In this document: positions 43,815 to 51,979 of the stretch, piece by piece | Layout of the letters: each line of letters begins with the position of its first letter | Numbering within the stretch: the stretch's first letter is position 1 | NCBI GenBank assembly: GCA_016703225.1 | Contig: JADJCM010000001.1 | Coordinates: forward strand, 124,001-188,000 | Reading direction: 5' to 3' | Length of the DNA stretch: 64,000 bases | Source: Lysobacterales bacterium | Lineage (GTDB): Bacteria > Pseudomonadota > Gammaproteobacteria > Xanthomonadales > Ahniellaceae | Program-made: the position numbers and the translations under genes | Notes under the pieces: generated by a model | What the model was told of the DNA's origin: nothing | The model's input: the letters and a program-made list of their open reading frames with translations, nothing else | Database searches by the model: none

Positions 43815-44371
43815 AACACGCCGCATGCTCGATATTGTTGCTGGCCGTGGCCCAGGCCGCCGGCGCCGAGGTGATCGAAAACCTCGACCGGATCGACTAC
43901 ACCGCAACGCCGCGGCGCGGCCAGACCCTGCGCCAGGCGCTCGATGCCGCCAGTCCGATCCGCGAGGAAGGCAAGCTGTTCCATGGCTACACCAAGTGGC
44001 ATGTGCGCTGGAACTTCCGCTGGTGGCACGAAGCCGATGGCCGTTGCCGCATCACCGAAGTCACCACGCACCTCGACCTCGACATCACCCTGCCTGAACT
44101 CGAAGGCGGCACTCCGGCCATGCAGGCGCGTTTCGTGCGTTTCCGCGAGGCGCTGGCCGAGCACGAGGACGGCCACGCGCAAATCGCGCGGGATGCCGCC
44201 GAGCGCGTCGATCAGGACATTCTCGACCTGCCGGAAATGGCCTCGTGCGAACTGCTCGAGGAAACCGCGAACCGGCTCGGACACGAGCACCTCGACGCTG
44301 CCGGCCGCAAGAGCAAGCACTACGACCGCGACACCGAGCACGGCCGATCGCAGGGCGCGAGCCCGGACTGA
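43811..44371 (+). CDS. DUF922 family predicted periplasmic zinc protease
   Basis: A 186-residue exported protein with signal peptide MKHAACSILLLAVAQAAGA. It has the DUF922 pattern: IDYTATPRRGQTLRQAL, an HVRWNFRWWHEADGRCRI strand, and the metal site HEDGHAQIA, an HExxH motif in the middle of the C-terminal half. Cys pairs (one near residue 80, one near 144) could form a disulfide. The family is annotated as predicted secreted Zn-dependent proteases but lacks biochemical proof. It overlaps pyrF by four bases and is followed 59 bases later by ggt. Role in the cell unknown. Confidence 0.85.
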   Translation: MKHAACSILLLAVAQAAGAEVIENLDRIDYTATPRRGQTLRQALDAASPIREEGKLFHGYTKWHVRWNFRWWHEADGRCRITEVTTHLDLDITLPELEGGTPAMQARFVRFREALAEHEDGHAQIARDAAERVDQDILDLPEMASCELLEETANRLGHEHLDAAGRKSKHYDRDTEHGRSQGASPD

Positions 44372-44430
44372 GCGCATTGCCGGCGGCAGGGCGCGACGAC
44401 AGAATCGCGGCTCCATCCAAGGAGACTGCG

Positions 44431-46158
44431 ATGCGCCTGCTGCGACCGATCCCGTTCCTGCTGGCGGCGACGCTGGCCCTCTGCGGCCTGCCCGGCAAGG
44501 CCGTCTCCCCGGCCCCGGTGTCCGCCGCCAACGGCATGGTGGTGAGCGCTCAGCACCACGCCACCGAGGTCGGCGTCGCCGTGCTGCGCGAGGGCGGCAA
44601 TGCGGTGGATGCCGCGGTGGCAGTCGGCTACGCGCTCGCCGTGGTCTACCCGGCCGCCGGCAACCTGGGCGGCGGCGGCTTCATGACGATCCAGCTGGCC
44701 GACGGCAGCGCGCACTTCATTGACTTCCGCGAGACCGCGCCGGCGGCCGTGCATGCGCGGAGCTTCCTCGACGCCGAGGGCAAGCCGATCGCCGGCGCCA
44801 GCACACTCGGTCACCGTGCCGTTGCGGTACCCGGGACCGTCGCCGGGCTCGAACTCGCGCGGATGCGCTTTGGCTCGCTGTCGCGTCGACGCCTGGTCGC
44901 ACCGGCGATCCGACTGGCGCAGCGCGGCTTCGACCTCGACGCCGGCGACATCGCCATGATCGCCTACGCCGCCGACGATCTGCGCCATGACCCCGAAGCG
45001 GCGCGCGTCTTCCTCAGCGCCGACGGCAGCGTGCCGCGTCCGGGTCATCGCCTGCGCCAACCCGAACTCGCGGGCACGCTCAGGCGCATCGCCCGCCACG
45101 GTCAGGAGGGCTTCTATCGCGGCCCGATTGCCGAGGCACTGGCGCGCGCCAGCCAGGCGGGCGGCGGCTGGATCAGCACCGCAGACCTCGCGGGCTACCG
45201 CGCCATCGAGCGCGAGCCGGTGCGCTGCCGCTACCGCGGCTTCGAAATCGTCTCGGCCCCGCCGCCGAGCTCGGGCGGCGTGATCCTGTGCGAGCTGCTC
45301 GCCATCCTGGAGGGCTACCCGCTGGCCGAACACGGCTTCGGTTCGGCCCAGGCGACGCACTGGATGATCGAGGCGATGCGCCACGCCTACGTCGATCGCA
45401 ACCACTACCTCGGCGACCCCGAGTTCGTGTCCAACCCGGTGACCGCGCTGATCGCGCCGCAGCACGCCGCGGCCATCCGCGCCGCGATCGACGACCGCAA
45501 GGCCGGCGATTCCGCAGCACTCGCACCCGGCAAGCCCCCGCACGAGGGCAGCCACACCACGCACTACTCGATCGCCGACGCCGACGGCAATGTCGTCGCG
45601 GTCACCTACACGCTCAACGACTGGTTCGGCGCCAAGGTCACCGCCACCGGCACCGGCGTGCTGCTCAACAATGAGATGGACGATTTCGCCACCGCCCCGG
45701 GCACGCCGAACCTGTACGGGCTGGTCGAGGGCAAGGCCAACGCCGTGGCGGCCGGCAAGCGACCACTCAGCTCGATGACGCCGACGCTGGTGAACCGCGG
45801 CGGCAAGCCGTTCATGGTGGTCGGCACGCCCGGCGGCAGCCGCATCATCACCGCGGTGTTGCACACCCTGGTCAACGTCATCGACCACGGCATGGACATC
45901 CAGCAGGCGGTGGACGCACCGCGCTTCCACCAGCAATGGCAACCGCCGGAGACCAACGTGGAGCCGTTCGCGCTGAGTCCCGACTCGCGCCGCCTGCTGG
46001 AGGCGATGGGCCACCGCTTCGGCGGACCGCAGCCGGAAAACCACCTGGCCGCGATCCTGATCGGTGCCCCGGCGCGCGATGCGGCGCCGATCCCGGGCAT
46101 GCGCTTCCACGGCGCGAACGACCCACGCCGCGGCACCGGTCTCGCCGCCGGGTACTGA
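44431..46158 (+). CDS. ggt: Gamma-glutamyltransferase
   Basis: Periplasmic Ntn-hydrolase that cleaves the gamma-glutamyl bond of glutathione and transfers or hydrolyses it. The 575-residue precursor has a signal peptide (MRLLRPIPFLLAATLALCG), VLREGGNAVDAAVAVGYALAVVYP, GNLGGGGFM and the self-cleavage site SHTTHYSIAD with Thr376 as nucleophile of the small subunit. TYTLNDWFGAK, LNNEMDDFA, RPLSSMTPT and GTPGGSRIIT follow. Length and all active-site motifs match the E. coli enzyme. AAGGAG precedes ATG 44431; the frame is open upstream. Its end is 11 bases from the end of convergent pckG. Confidence 0.95.
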   Translation: MRLLRPIPFLLAATLALCGLPGKAVSPAPVSAANGMVVSAQHHATEVGVAVLREGGNAVDAAVAVGYALAVVYPAAGNLGGGGFMTIQLADGSAHFIDFRETAPAAVHARSFLDAEGKPIAGASTLGHRAVAVPGTVAGLELARMRFGSLSRRRLVAPAIRLAQRGFDLDAGDIAMIAYAADDLRHDPEAARVFLSADGSVPRPGHRLRQPELAGTLRRIARHGQEGFYRGPIAEALARASQAGGGWISTADLAGYRAIEREPVRCRYRGFEIVSAPPPSSGGVILCELLAILEGYPLAEHGFGSAQATHWMIEAMRHAYVDRNHYLGDPEFVSNPVTALIAPQHAAAIRAAIDDRKAGDSAALAPGKPPHEGSHTTHYSIADADGNVVAVTYTLNDWFGAKVTATGTGVLLNNEMDDFATAPGTPNLYGLVEGKANAVAAGKRPLSSMTPTLVNRGGKPFMVVGTPGGSRIITAVLHTLVNVIDHGMDIQQAVDAPRFHQQWQPPETNVEPFALSPDSRRLLEAMGHRFGGPQPENHLAAILIGAPARDAAPIPGMRFHGANDPRRGTGLAAGY

Positions 46159-46169
46159 ACGACCGGCCG

Positions 46170-47939
46170 TCAGGCCGACTGCACTTCCCGCTGCGGCAGG
46201 CGTGCAGCGATGCGCGCCGCTTCCTCGCGCAGCGCCGCCGGCGCGCGTGCGCCGAACTCGTCGAGGTACTCGCTGATCGCCTCGAACTCGCGCGCCCAGC
46301 CGCTCTCGTCGATGTGCAGCAATTGCGCGATGCCCTGCTCGCCGAGCTTGAGCCCATCGACGTTCAGGTCGGCGGGTTTCGGCAGATGACCGATCGCGGT
46401 TTCGACTGCGCCGGCCTTGCCCTCGCAGCGCTTCAGCATCCACTCGAGCACGCGCAGGTTGTCGCCGAAGCCGGGCCACAGGAACTTGCCGTCGGCGCCC
46501 TTGCGGAACCAGTTGACGTGGAAGATCTTCGGCAGCTTCGCGCCTGGCTTGTCGAAGGACAGCCAGTGCGCGAAGTAGTCGGCGAAGTTGTAGCCGCAGA
46601 ACGGCTTCATCGCCATCGAATCACGGCGCACGACACCGACCGCACCGGTCGCGGCGGCCGTGGTCTCGGAGGCCATCGCCGCTCCGACCAGCACGCCGTG
46701 GGTCCAGTTGCGCGCTTCGAACACCAGCGGCACCAGCGATTCGCGGCGACCGCCGAAGACGATCGCCGAGATCGGCACGCCGCGCGCTTCCTCGGCCTTC
46801 GGCGTCCAGCTCGGGCAGCGCTTGGCCGAGACCGTGAAACGCGAGTTCGGATGCGCAGCCGGGCCGTTGCCGGCGATGTAGTCGTTGCCCTTCCAGTCCT
46901 TGACCGGAATGCGGGCATCGAGACCTTCCCACCACGGCTGGTTGTCGTCCGTCACCGCGACATTGGTAAAGATAGCCTCGCGGTTGAGCATGGCCAGGGC
47001 GTTGGCATTGGTCTTGGCGCCGGTGCCCGGCGCGACGCCGAAGAAACCGGCCTCGGGGTTGATCGCCCACAGGCGGCCGTCTTCGCCGGGCGACATCCAG
47101 CAGATGTCGTCGCCAATGGTCCATACCTTCCAGCCGGCCTCGCGATAACCCTCGGGCGGGATCAGCATGGCCAGATTGGTCTTGCCGCAGGCAGAGGGGA
47201 ATGCGGCCGCGACGTAGTGCACCTCGCCCTGCGGGTTCTCGATGCCGACGATCAGCATGTGTTCGGCCAGCCAGCCTTCGCTGCGCGCCTGCCACGAGCC
47301 GATGCGCAAGGCATGGCACTTCTTGCCGAGCAGGGCGTTGCCGCCGTAGCCGGAGCCGATCGACTTGATCGTCAGTTCCTCGGGGAAATGCATGATGAAG
47401 CGACGCGTCGGATCCAGGTCGCCGGTCGAATGCAGGCCCTTGACGAACTTGCCCTCGCGCTCGATGCGCGCCAACGCGGCGCTGCCCATGCGCGTCATCA
47501 ACCGCATGTTCGCGACGACGTAGGGCGAGTCGGTGATCTCGACGCCACAACGCGCGATCGGCGAGTCGATCGGTCCCATGCAATACGGGATCACGTACAG
47601 CGTGCGGCCCTGCATGCAGCCCTGGAACAGCGCGTCGATCTCGGCGTGCGCTTCGCTCGGGTGCATCCAGTGATTGTTCGGCCCGGCGTCCTCCTGATGC
47701 TTGGTGCAGACGAAGGTCAGGTGCTCGACGCGCGCGACATCGGACGGGTGGGAGCGGTGCAGATAACAATCGGGATGAGTATCCGGATTCAACGCCAGCA
47801 GATCGCCGCTGTCGAGCATGAGCTGGGTCAGCTGCTGCAGCTCGGCCTCGCTGCCATTGCACCAGTGGATGCGGTCGGGCCGCGTCAATGCAGCCACGTC
47901 TTGGACCCAGGCGTTCAGGGTCGCGAGTTGGGAGGTCAT
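46170..47939 (-). CDS. pckG: Phosphoenolpyruvate carboxykinase (GTP)
   Basis: Gluconeogenic enzyme converting oxaloacetate and GTP to PEP, GDP and CO2. The 589-residue protein is of the GTP class: RSHPSDVARVEHLTFVCTK, the substrate loop, the hyper-reactive-Cys P-loop FPSACGKTNLAML, the metal-binding GDDICWMS and GEDGRLWAINPEAGFFGVAPGT, and the guanine-contact region FGGRRESLVPLVFEA. GGAG lies eight bases before the ATG. Most gammaproteobacteria use the ATP-type enzyme; the GTP type fits Xanthomonadales. It is divergent from the TonB receptor gene, so the Fur-like sites between them could affect both. Confidence 0.96.
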   Translation of the reverse strand: MTSQLATLNAWVQDVAALTRPDRIHWCNGSEAELQQLTQLMLDSGDLLALNPDTHPDCYLHRSHPSDVARVEHLTFVCTKHQEDAGPNNHWMHPSEAHAEIDALFQGCMQGRTLYVIPYCMGPIDSPIARCGVEITDSPYVVANMRLMTRMGSAALARIEREGKFVKGLHSTGDLDPTRRFIMHFPEELTIKSIGSGYGGNALLGKKCHALRIGSWQARSEGWLAEHMLIVGIENPQGEVHYVAAAFPSACGKTNLAMLIPPEGYREAGWKVWTIGDDICWMSPGEDGRLWAINPEAGFFGVAPGTGAKTNANALAMLNREAIFTNVAVTDDNQPWWEGLDARIPVKDWKGNDYIAGNGPAAHPNSRFTVSAKRCPSWTPKAEEARGVPISAIVFGGRRESLVPLVFEARNWTHGVLVGAAMASETTAAATGAVGVVRRDSMAMKPFCGYNFADYFAHWLSFDKPGAKLPKIFHVNWFRKGADGKFLWPGFGDNLRVLEWMLKRCEGKAGAVETAIGHLPKPADLNVDGLKLGEQGIAQLLHIDESGWAREFEAISEYLDEFGARAPAALREEAARIAARLPQREVQSA

Positions 47940-48024
47940 GGCAAAACTCCGTGCCCGGGCGGGCCAGAAAGGGGAAACTGGGGGAGGCGCGCAGGCTATC
48001 CGTCGATATCAAGGAGCGCAAGGC

Positions 48025-48066
48025 AATGAGAGCCATTCTCGGTTGTAAATGCGAGCTATTCGCATT
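48025..48066. promoter_or_regulatory. Two adjacent Fur-box-like operators
   Basis: AATGAGAGCCATTCTC (48025-48040; reverse complement GAGAATGGCTCTCATT, close to the Fur consensus GATAATGATWATCATT) is followed by AATGCGAGCTATTCGCATT (48048-48066), a 19-base dyad with perfect 7-base arms around GCTAT. They lie 40-80 bases upstream of the TonB receptor start. Iron repression through Fur is inferred. Confidence 0.65.
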
Positions 48067-48105
48067 ACAGTCGCCCGCTGACCTGATTCTGCACGAGGTA
48101 ACCCC

Positions 48106-50247
48106 ATGATTTCCCACCGCCCCCAACTGCTCGCCCTGGCCTTGGCCGCGGCCCTCCCGGCCTTTGCCCTGGCCGAACCCGCAGACGCCGGAGATCGCAA
48201 ACCGCACCGTCTCGACCGCACCGAGGTGGAAGCCGACGCCCAGGCCGATCCGCGCTTCCCGCAGGTCAGCAAAGAGATCGAGGATGGCCAGGTACTGGCC
48301 GGCAAGAAGACCACCGACGTGGATCTGGCCGAGCAACCCGCGGTCGCGAACAACGAGCTGCGCCAGACCTTCGTGCGCGTGCCCGGGCTGCTGGTGTCCG
48401 AGCAGCAGGTCCCGAGTCACTTCAACATCAACTACCGCGGCCTCGGCGATCCGCACGAGTCCGAGTTCGTGATGTTCTTCGAAGACGGCGTGCCGCTCGC
48501 CAGCAGCTGGTTCGGCTATCCGACCATGTACTACCTGCCGCCGACCGAGCGCCTGGAACGGGTGCAATTCGTGCGTGGCGGCTCCGCGCTGTTGTATGGC
48601 CCGCAGCCCGGTCCGGCGGTGAACCTGGTGACGCGCGATCCGTTGCCGGAAGCAGAGTTCGCAGCCAGCTCGCGCCACATCGGCGGCGGCGACGGCTTGT
48701 ATGCAACCTACAACCAGATCAGCGGCGGTGCCGGCGACTTCGGCTACCGCGTCGAGCTCGATCATCGCGAGTTCGACGGCACCCGCGTGAATTCCGACAG
48801 CGAAGTGGACGGCGCCGCGATCGCGCTGTTCTGGCGCGAGAGCGATCTGGCCAACTGGCGCCTCGACCTGAACCACTACGAGAGCGAGTCCGGCGAAGCC
48901 GGTCGCCTGCCGACGCCGCTGTTCGAAACGCAGCCCGAACTGACCACAACGCCGTTCAACCGCATCGCGATCGAGCGCCAGTCGCTGGTCCTGAGCACCG
49001 AACGCGCACTCGCCGACAGCTACACGCTGGACGCGCGCGTGTGGCATGCCGAGCTCGACCGCGACAGCCGTCGCGCCAATGCCGTGTTCCTGCCCGGACA
49101 ACTGCCGGCCAACCTGCGCTCGAACTTCGACCATCAGGACTTCACCAGCACCGGGCTCGATGCGCGCGTGACCCACGACTTCGGCAGCAACCACACGCTG
49201 ACCTTCGGCCTCACCGCCTACCACGAGGACAGCGACCGCTGGCAGCGCTCCAACGTCGTGCTCGACGCCGACGCCGGCAACGTGCTGCGCTACGCCCAGC
49301 TGCGCGGCACCGACTACGCCGCGCTGTTCGCCGAGTCGATCTTCCGCTTCGACCGCTGGAGCCTGGTCCCGGCGCTGCGCATCGAATCGCTGACGCTGGA
49401 CATCGAGGAAACCCAGCGCTCGTCCACCGTGATGCGCGATCCGATCGACGACAGCTTCCACCACAGCGTGCCGCTGGCTGGCCTTGGCGCCACCTATGAC
49501 TTCGTCGAGCAAGGACTGCAGGCCTACGGCAACCTGTCGCAGGGTTATCGGCCGATGCGCTACGACGACGTCGGCAACCCGACCTCGAACCTGATCACCG
49601 GCAATGACCCGGACCCGGCCAAGACCTTCAGCGCCGAAATCGGCCTGCGCGGTGCGCCGGTCGATGGCCTGTTCTTCGATGTCAGCGTCTTCCGCATCGA
49701 CTTCCGCGACAAGATCGAGACCGTGCTGATCTCGCCGAGCGAAGTCGAGCGCGTGAACTCGGGCGATGCGCGCCACCAGGGCATCGAGTTCGCCGGTGAA
49801 TACGACTTCTTCGCCGGCAGCGCCGGTCGCCACCTGACCCTGTTCGGCTCCATCGCCCTGCTCGATGCCGAGATCACCGATTCGCTGACCGCCGATCTGG
49901 TCGGCAACACCCCGGCCTATGCGCCCGACCACATCGCCAAGCTCGGCCTGATCTGGCGCGGCTTCGACGAGCGCGTGAAGCTCGGGCTCACCGGCACCCG
50001 CGTCGATGAACAATTCTGGCGCGACGCCAACACCGCCACCGGCAACGTCGTCACCTTCGTTGCCGCCGAAATCCCCGCCTACCACGTGCTCGACCTGACC
50101 GGCGAATGGCGCATCAACGAACACATCCGCCTGCTCGGCGGCGTCAACAATGTCACCGACGAAATCTACACCTCGCGCGTGCGCAGCGATGGCATCGAAC
50201 CGGCGGCCGGTCGCCAGGGCTACTTCGGGATTGAAGTGGCACTTTGA
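48106..50247 (+). CDS. TonB-dependent siderophore/iron receptor (FecA-like)
   Basis: A 713-residue outer-membrane receptor. After the signal peptide comes a TonB-box-like stretch (DRTEVEADA), then the plug: AVANNELRQTFVRVPGLLVSEQQ, FNINYRGLGDPHESEFV, LERVQFVRGGSALLYGPQPGPAVNLVTRDP. The rest is the 22-strand barrel with repeated aromatic beta strands, ending GGVNNVTDEIYTSRVRSDG ... GYFGIEVAL. The last residue is Leu rather than the usual terminal Phe or Trp of barrel proteins. The plug wording resembles FecA-type ferric-citrate or related receptors; the actual ligand is uncertain. Two Fur-like boxes precede it, supporting iron control. No fecI/fecR pair is adjacent. Confidence 0.9.
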   Translation: MISHRPQLLALALAAALPAFALAEPADAGDRKPHRLDRTEVEADAQADPRFPQVSKEIEDGQVLAGKKTTDVDLAEQPAVANNELRQTFVRVPGLLVSEQQVPSHFNINYRGLGDPHESEFVMFFEDGVPLASSWFGYPTMYYLPPTERLERVQFVRGGSALLYGPQPGPAVNLVTRDPLPEAEFAASSRHIGGGDGLYATYNQISGGAGDFGYRVELDHREFDGTRVNSDSEVDGAAIALFWRESDLANWRLDLNHYESESGEAGRLPTPLFETQPELTTTPFNRIAIERQSLVLSTERALADSYTLDARVWHAELDRDSRRANAVFLPGQLPANLRSNFDHQDFTSTGLDARVTHDFGSNHTLTFGLTAYHEDSDRWQRSNVVLDADAGNVLRYAQLRGTDYAALFAESIFRFDRWSLVPALRIESLTLDIEETQRSSTVMRDPIDDSFHHSVPLAGLGATYDFVEQGLQAYGNLSQGYRPMRYDDVGNPTSNLITGNDPDPAKTFSAEIGLRGAPVDGLFFDVSVFRIDFRDKIETVLISPSEVERVNSGDARHQGIEFAGEYDFFAGSAGRHLTLFGSIALLDAEITDSLTADLVGNTPAYAPDHIAKLGLIWRGFDERVKLGLTGTRVDEQFWRDANTATGNVVTFVAAEIPAYHVLDLTGEWRINEHIRLLGGVNNVTDEIYTSRVRSDGIEPAAGRQGYFGIEVAL

Positions 50248-50265
50248 TGGACCCCGTGGATTGGG

Positions 50266-50338
50266 TCGCGCCGTTGCCGGCGCTCCTACAATCCGCGCGG
50301 CGTCGTCGCCGTTTGTAGGAGCGCCGGCAACGGCGCGA
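50266..50338. repeat. Perfect 25-bp inverted repeat of the GTAGGAGCG family
   Basis: TCGCGCCGTTGCCGGCGCTC plus CTACA (50266-50290) and its exact reverse complement (50314-50338) are separated by 23 bases, between the convergent receptor and TetR genes. The outer TGTAGGAGCG matches the repeats at 18025 and 18125, while the inner part (CCGGCAACGGCGC) differs. It may act as a two-way terminator. A partial CAACGGCGCGATC copy follows at 50368-50380. Confidence 0.85.
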
Positions 50339-50382
50339 TCACATCCCCGCGTAACATCGGGTGGTGCCGCAACGGCGCGATC

Positions 50383-50976
50383 TCATTCCCGCGGAATGAA
50401 CGTCGCCACCACGTGCAGCACGTAGGCGTCGAACTCTTCGGCGCTCATGCGGGTGAGCTTGAGTTGCAGCATCAGCTGCAGATACCCGACGTAGGCGGAA
50501 TAGACCAGGCGCGCGCGGTCCATGGCGTCGCGGCGCGAGAAGTTGAGTGCGCGATAGGCCTGCATCAGGAAATGGATGCGCCGCTGCGACACCCGCGCCA
50601 TCACCGGCTGCACCACCGGGTGGTCGAGCGCCTTGAGCAGTTCGCTGTACAGCCGATGCGTGCGCATCTCGCGGCTGGTGCTGACGAACAGCTCGCGCAG
50701 GCGCGCACGCGCATCGGCGATTTCCTCGAGCGGCGCGAACACGGTGGTTTCGTCCAGTCGCTCCCAGCGTTCCAGCGCTGCCTTCAACAACGCCTCGCGC
50801 GACGGAAAATGCCAGTAGAAGCTCCCCTTGGTCACCCCGAGCCGACGCGCTAGCGGCTCGACCGCGACTGCGGCCACCCCCTGCTCGGCGAGCAGGTCGA
50901 GCGCAGCGGCTTCCCAGTCGGCGCTGGAGAGGCGGGCGCGTTCGCCGCGGAGCTCGGCCGTGCGCGTCGAAGGCAT
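50383..50976 (-). CDS. TetR-family repressor, probable regulator of fatty-acid oxidation
   Basis: A 197-residue regulator. The N-terminal helix-turn-helix is in WEAAALDLLAEQGVAAVAVEPLARRLGVTKGSFYWHFPSREALLKAAL (residues ~20-67), typical of TetR; the C-terminal ligand domain is helical. The start at 50976 gives the normal length; an open frame runs far upstream through the hydrolase gene and is not real. It is divergent from a hydrolase-fadE-DUF4442 operon, with a 14-base palindrome and a CAAAC-N4-GTTTG dyad in the 90 bases between. That dyad equals the published PsrA recognition pattern, so acyl-CoA or a fatty acid is the likely effector. Sequence alone does not show which. Confidence 0.88.
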   Translation of the reverse strand: MPSTRTAELRGERARLSSADWEAAALDLLAEQGVAAVAVEPLARRLGVTKGSFYWHFPSREALLKAALERWERLDETTVFAPLEEIADARARLRELFVSTSREMRTHRLYSELLKALDHPVVQPVMARVSQRRIHFLMQAYRALNFSRRDAMDRARLVYSAYVGYLQLMLQLKLTRMSAEEFDAYVLHVVATFIPRE

Positions 50977-51016
50977 AGGCGGGAACACTCGGAATTCGGG
51001 CCCGCAGGGTATCACC

Positions 51017-51030
51017 ATACGCATGCGTAT
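51017..51030. promoter_or_regulatory. Perfect 14-base palindrome ATACGCATGCGTAT
   Basis: It lies 41 bases upstream of the TetR start and overlaps the first T of a TTGACA hexamer (51030-51035). A dimeric regulator could bind here; it is a second operator candidate besides the dyad at 51038. Confidence 0.5.
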
Positions 51031-51037
51031 TGACAAC

Positions 51038-51053
51038 TCAAACGAGTGTTTGA
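51038..51053. promoter_or_regulatory. PsrA-type operator TCAAAC-GAGT-GTTTGA
   Basis: A perfect 6-base dyad with a 4-base spacer that matches the G/CAAAC-N(2-4)-GTTTG/C pattern known for the TetR-type fatty-acid regulator PsrA. It sits 13 bases before the hydrolase ATG, and TTGACA hexamers lie on both sides (51030 and 51050), so a bound repressor would block forward transcription. Confidence 0.65.
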
Positions 51054-51066
51054 CACACTTGCCGCC

Positions 51067-51963
51067 ATGAGCCCTGCCAGCTGCCCCGCTGCCGCCCCGC
51101 CTGCTCGCGTGCATCGCGAACTGCGCCGCTTCCCGCGACCGGGCGGGCTTGCACTCGCGATCGAGCACTTCGGTTCGCCAGCAAACCCACCACTGGTGTT
51201 CGCGCATGGCTTCGGCCAGTCGCGGCTGGCCTGGACCGTCGCCGCAGAACACCTGGCGCAACAGGGCTTCCACTGCCTCGCACTGGACGGCCGCGGCCAC
51301 GGCGAGAGCGACTGGGATGACGGCGTTGCCTACGAGCTGGAACGCTTCGTCGACGATGCCGTAGCCATCGCCCGCTCGCTGCCGCGGCCACCGGTCTGGG
51401 TTGGCGCCTCGATGGGCGGGCTGATCGGCATGATGGCCGAAGCCGCGCAGCCGGGCCTGTTCGAGGCACTGGTGCTGGTCGACGTGACGCCACGCTGGGA
51501 AACCTCCGGCGTCAACCGCATTCTCGAGTTCATGCGCGCACACCCCCACGGCTTCGCCTCGGTCGAGGAAGCCAGCGCCGCGGTCGCGGCCTATCTGCCG
51601 CATCGCGCGCAGCGCAACGATCCCGGCCGACTGCAGAAGATGCTGGTGCCGATGGCCAACGGCCGCCTCCGCTGGCATTGGGACCCGCGCCTGCTCGACA
51701 CCGTCGCCGGCGACAACGGCGCGCGCTACGTCGCCGGGCTTACCGCCGCCGCGAGTGCGCTGCGCCTGCCGGTGCTGCTGATCTCGGGCGGACGCAGCGA
51801 TGTCGTCTCGGACCACACTATCGACGAGTTCCAGAAGCTCGTCCCGCACGCCGAACACGAACGCATCGACGAGGCCACGCACATGGTCGTCGGCGATGCA
51901 AACGACGTTTTCGTATCCACCATCGCCCGCTACCTGCAACGGCTGGCAGCACGCACCGCCTGA
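51067..51963 (+). CDS. Alpha/beta-fold hydrolase
   Basis: A 298-residue soluble hydrolase: oxyanion-loop VFAHGFGQSRLAW, DGRGHGESDWDD, the nucleophile elbow GASMGG, the acid region ISGGRSDVVSD, and the catalytic His in EATHMVVGD. The substrate is unknown; since it is the first gene of a predicted fatty-acid-oxidation operon, an ester or thioester of a fatty acid is plausible. The start at ATG 51067 lies directly after the operator; an in-frame start at 51046 would fall inside the operator and is less likely. The acyl-CoA dehydrogenase gene follows after 16 bases. Confidence 0.85.
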   Translation: MSPASCPAAAPPARVHRELRRFPRPGGLALAIEHFGSPANPPLVFAHGFGQSRLAWTVAAEHLAQQGFHCLALDGRGHGESDWDDGVAYELERFVDDAVAIARSLPRPPVWVGASMGGLIGMMAEAAQPGLFEALVLVDVTPRWETSGVNRILEFMRAHPHGFASVEEASAAVAAYLPHRAQRNDPGRLQKMLVPMANGRLRWHWDPRLLDTVAGDNGARYVAGLTAAASALRLPVLLISGGRSDVVSDHTIDEFQKLVPHAEHERIDEATHMVVGDANDVFVSTIARYLQRLAARTA

Positions 51964-51979
51964 TCCACCGGAGACTCCG

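Noticed and set aside
44320..46479. Reverse open frame of more than 700 codons opposite ggt
   Set aside because: Low-complexity Arg/Ala/His composition; ggt has all catalytic motifs.
46621..50124. Reverse open frame of more than 1000 codons across the pckG/TonB-receptor region
   Set aside because: It crosses two strongly supported genes and an intergenic region, with non-protein-like composition.
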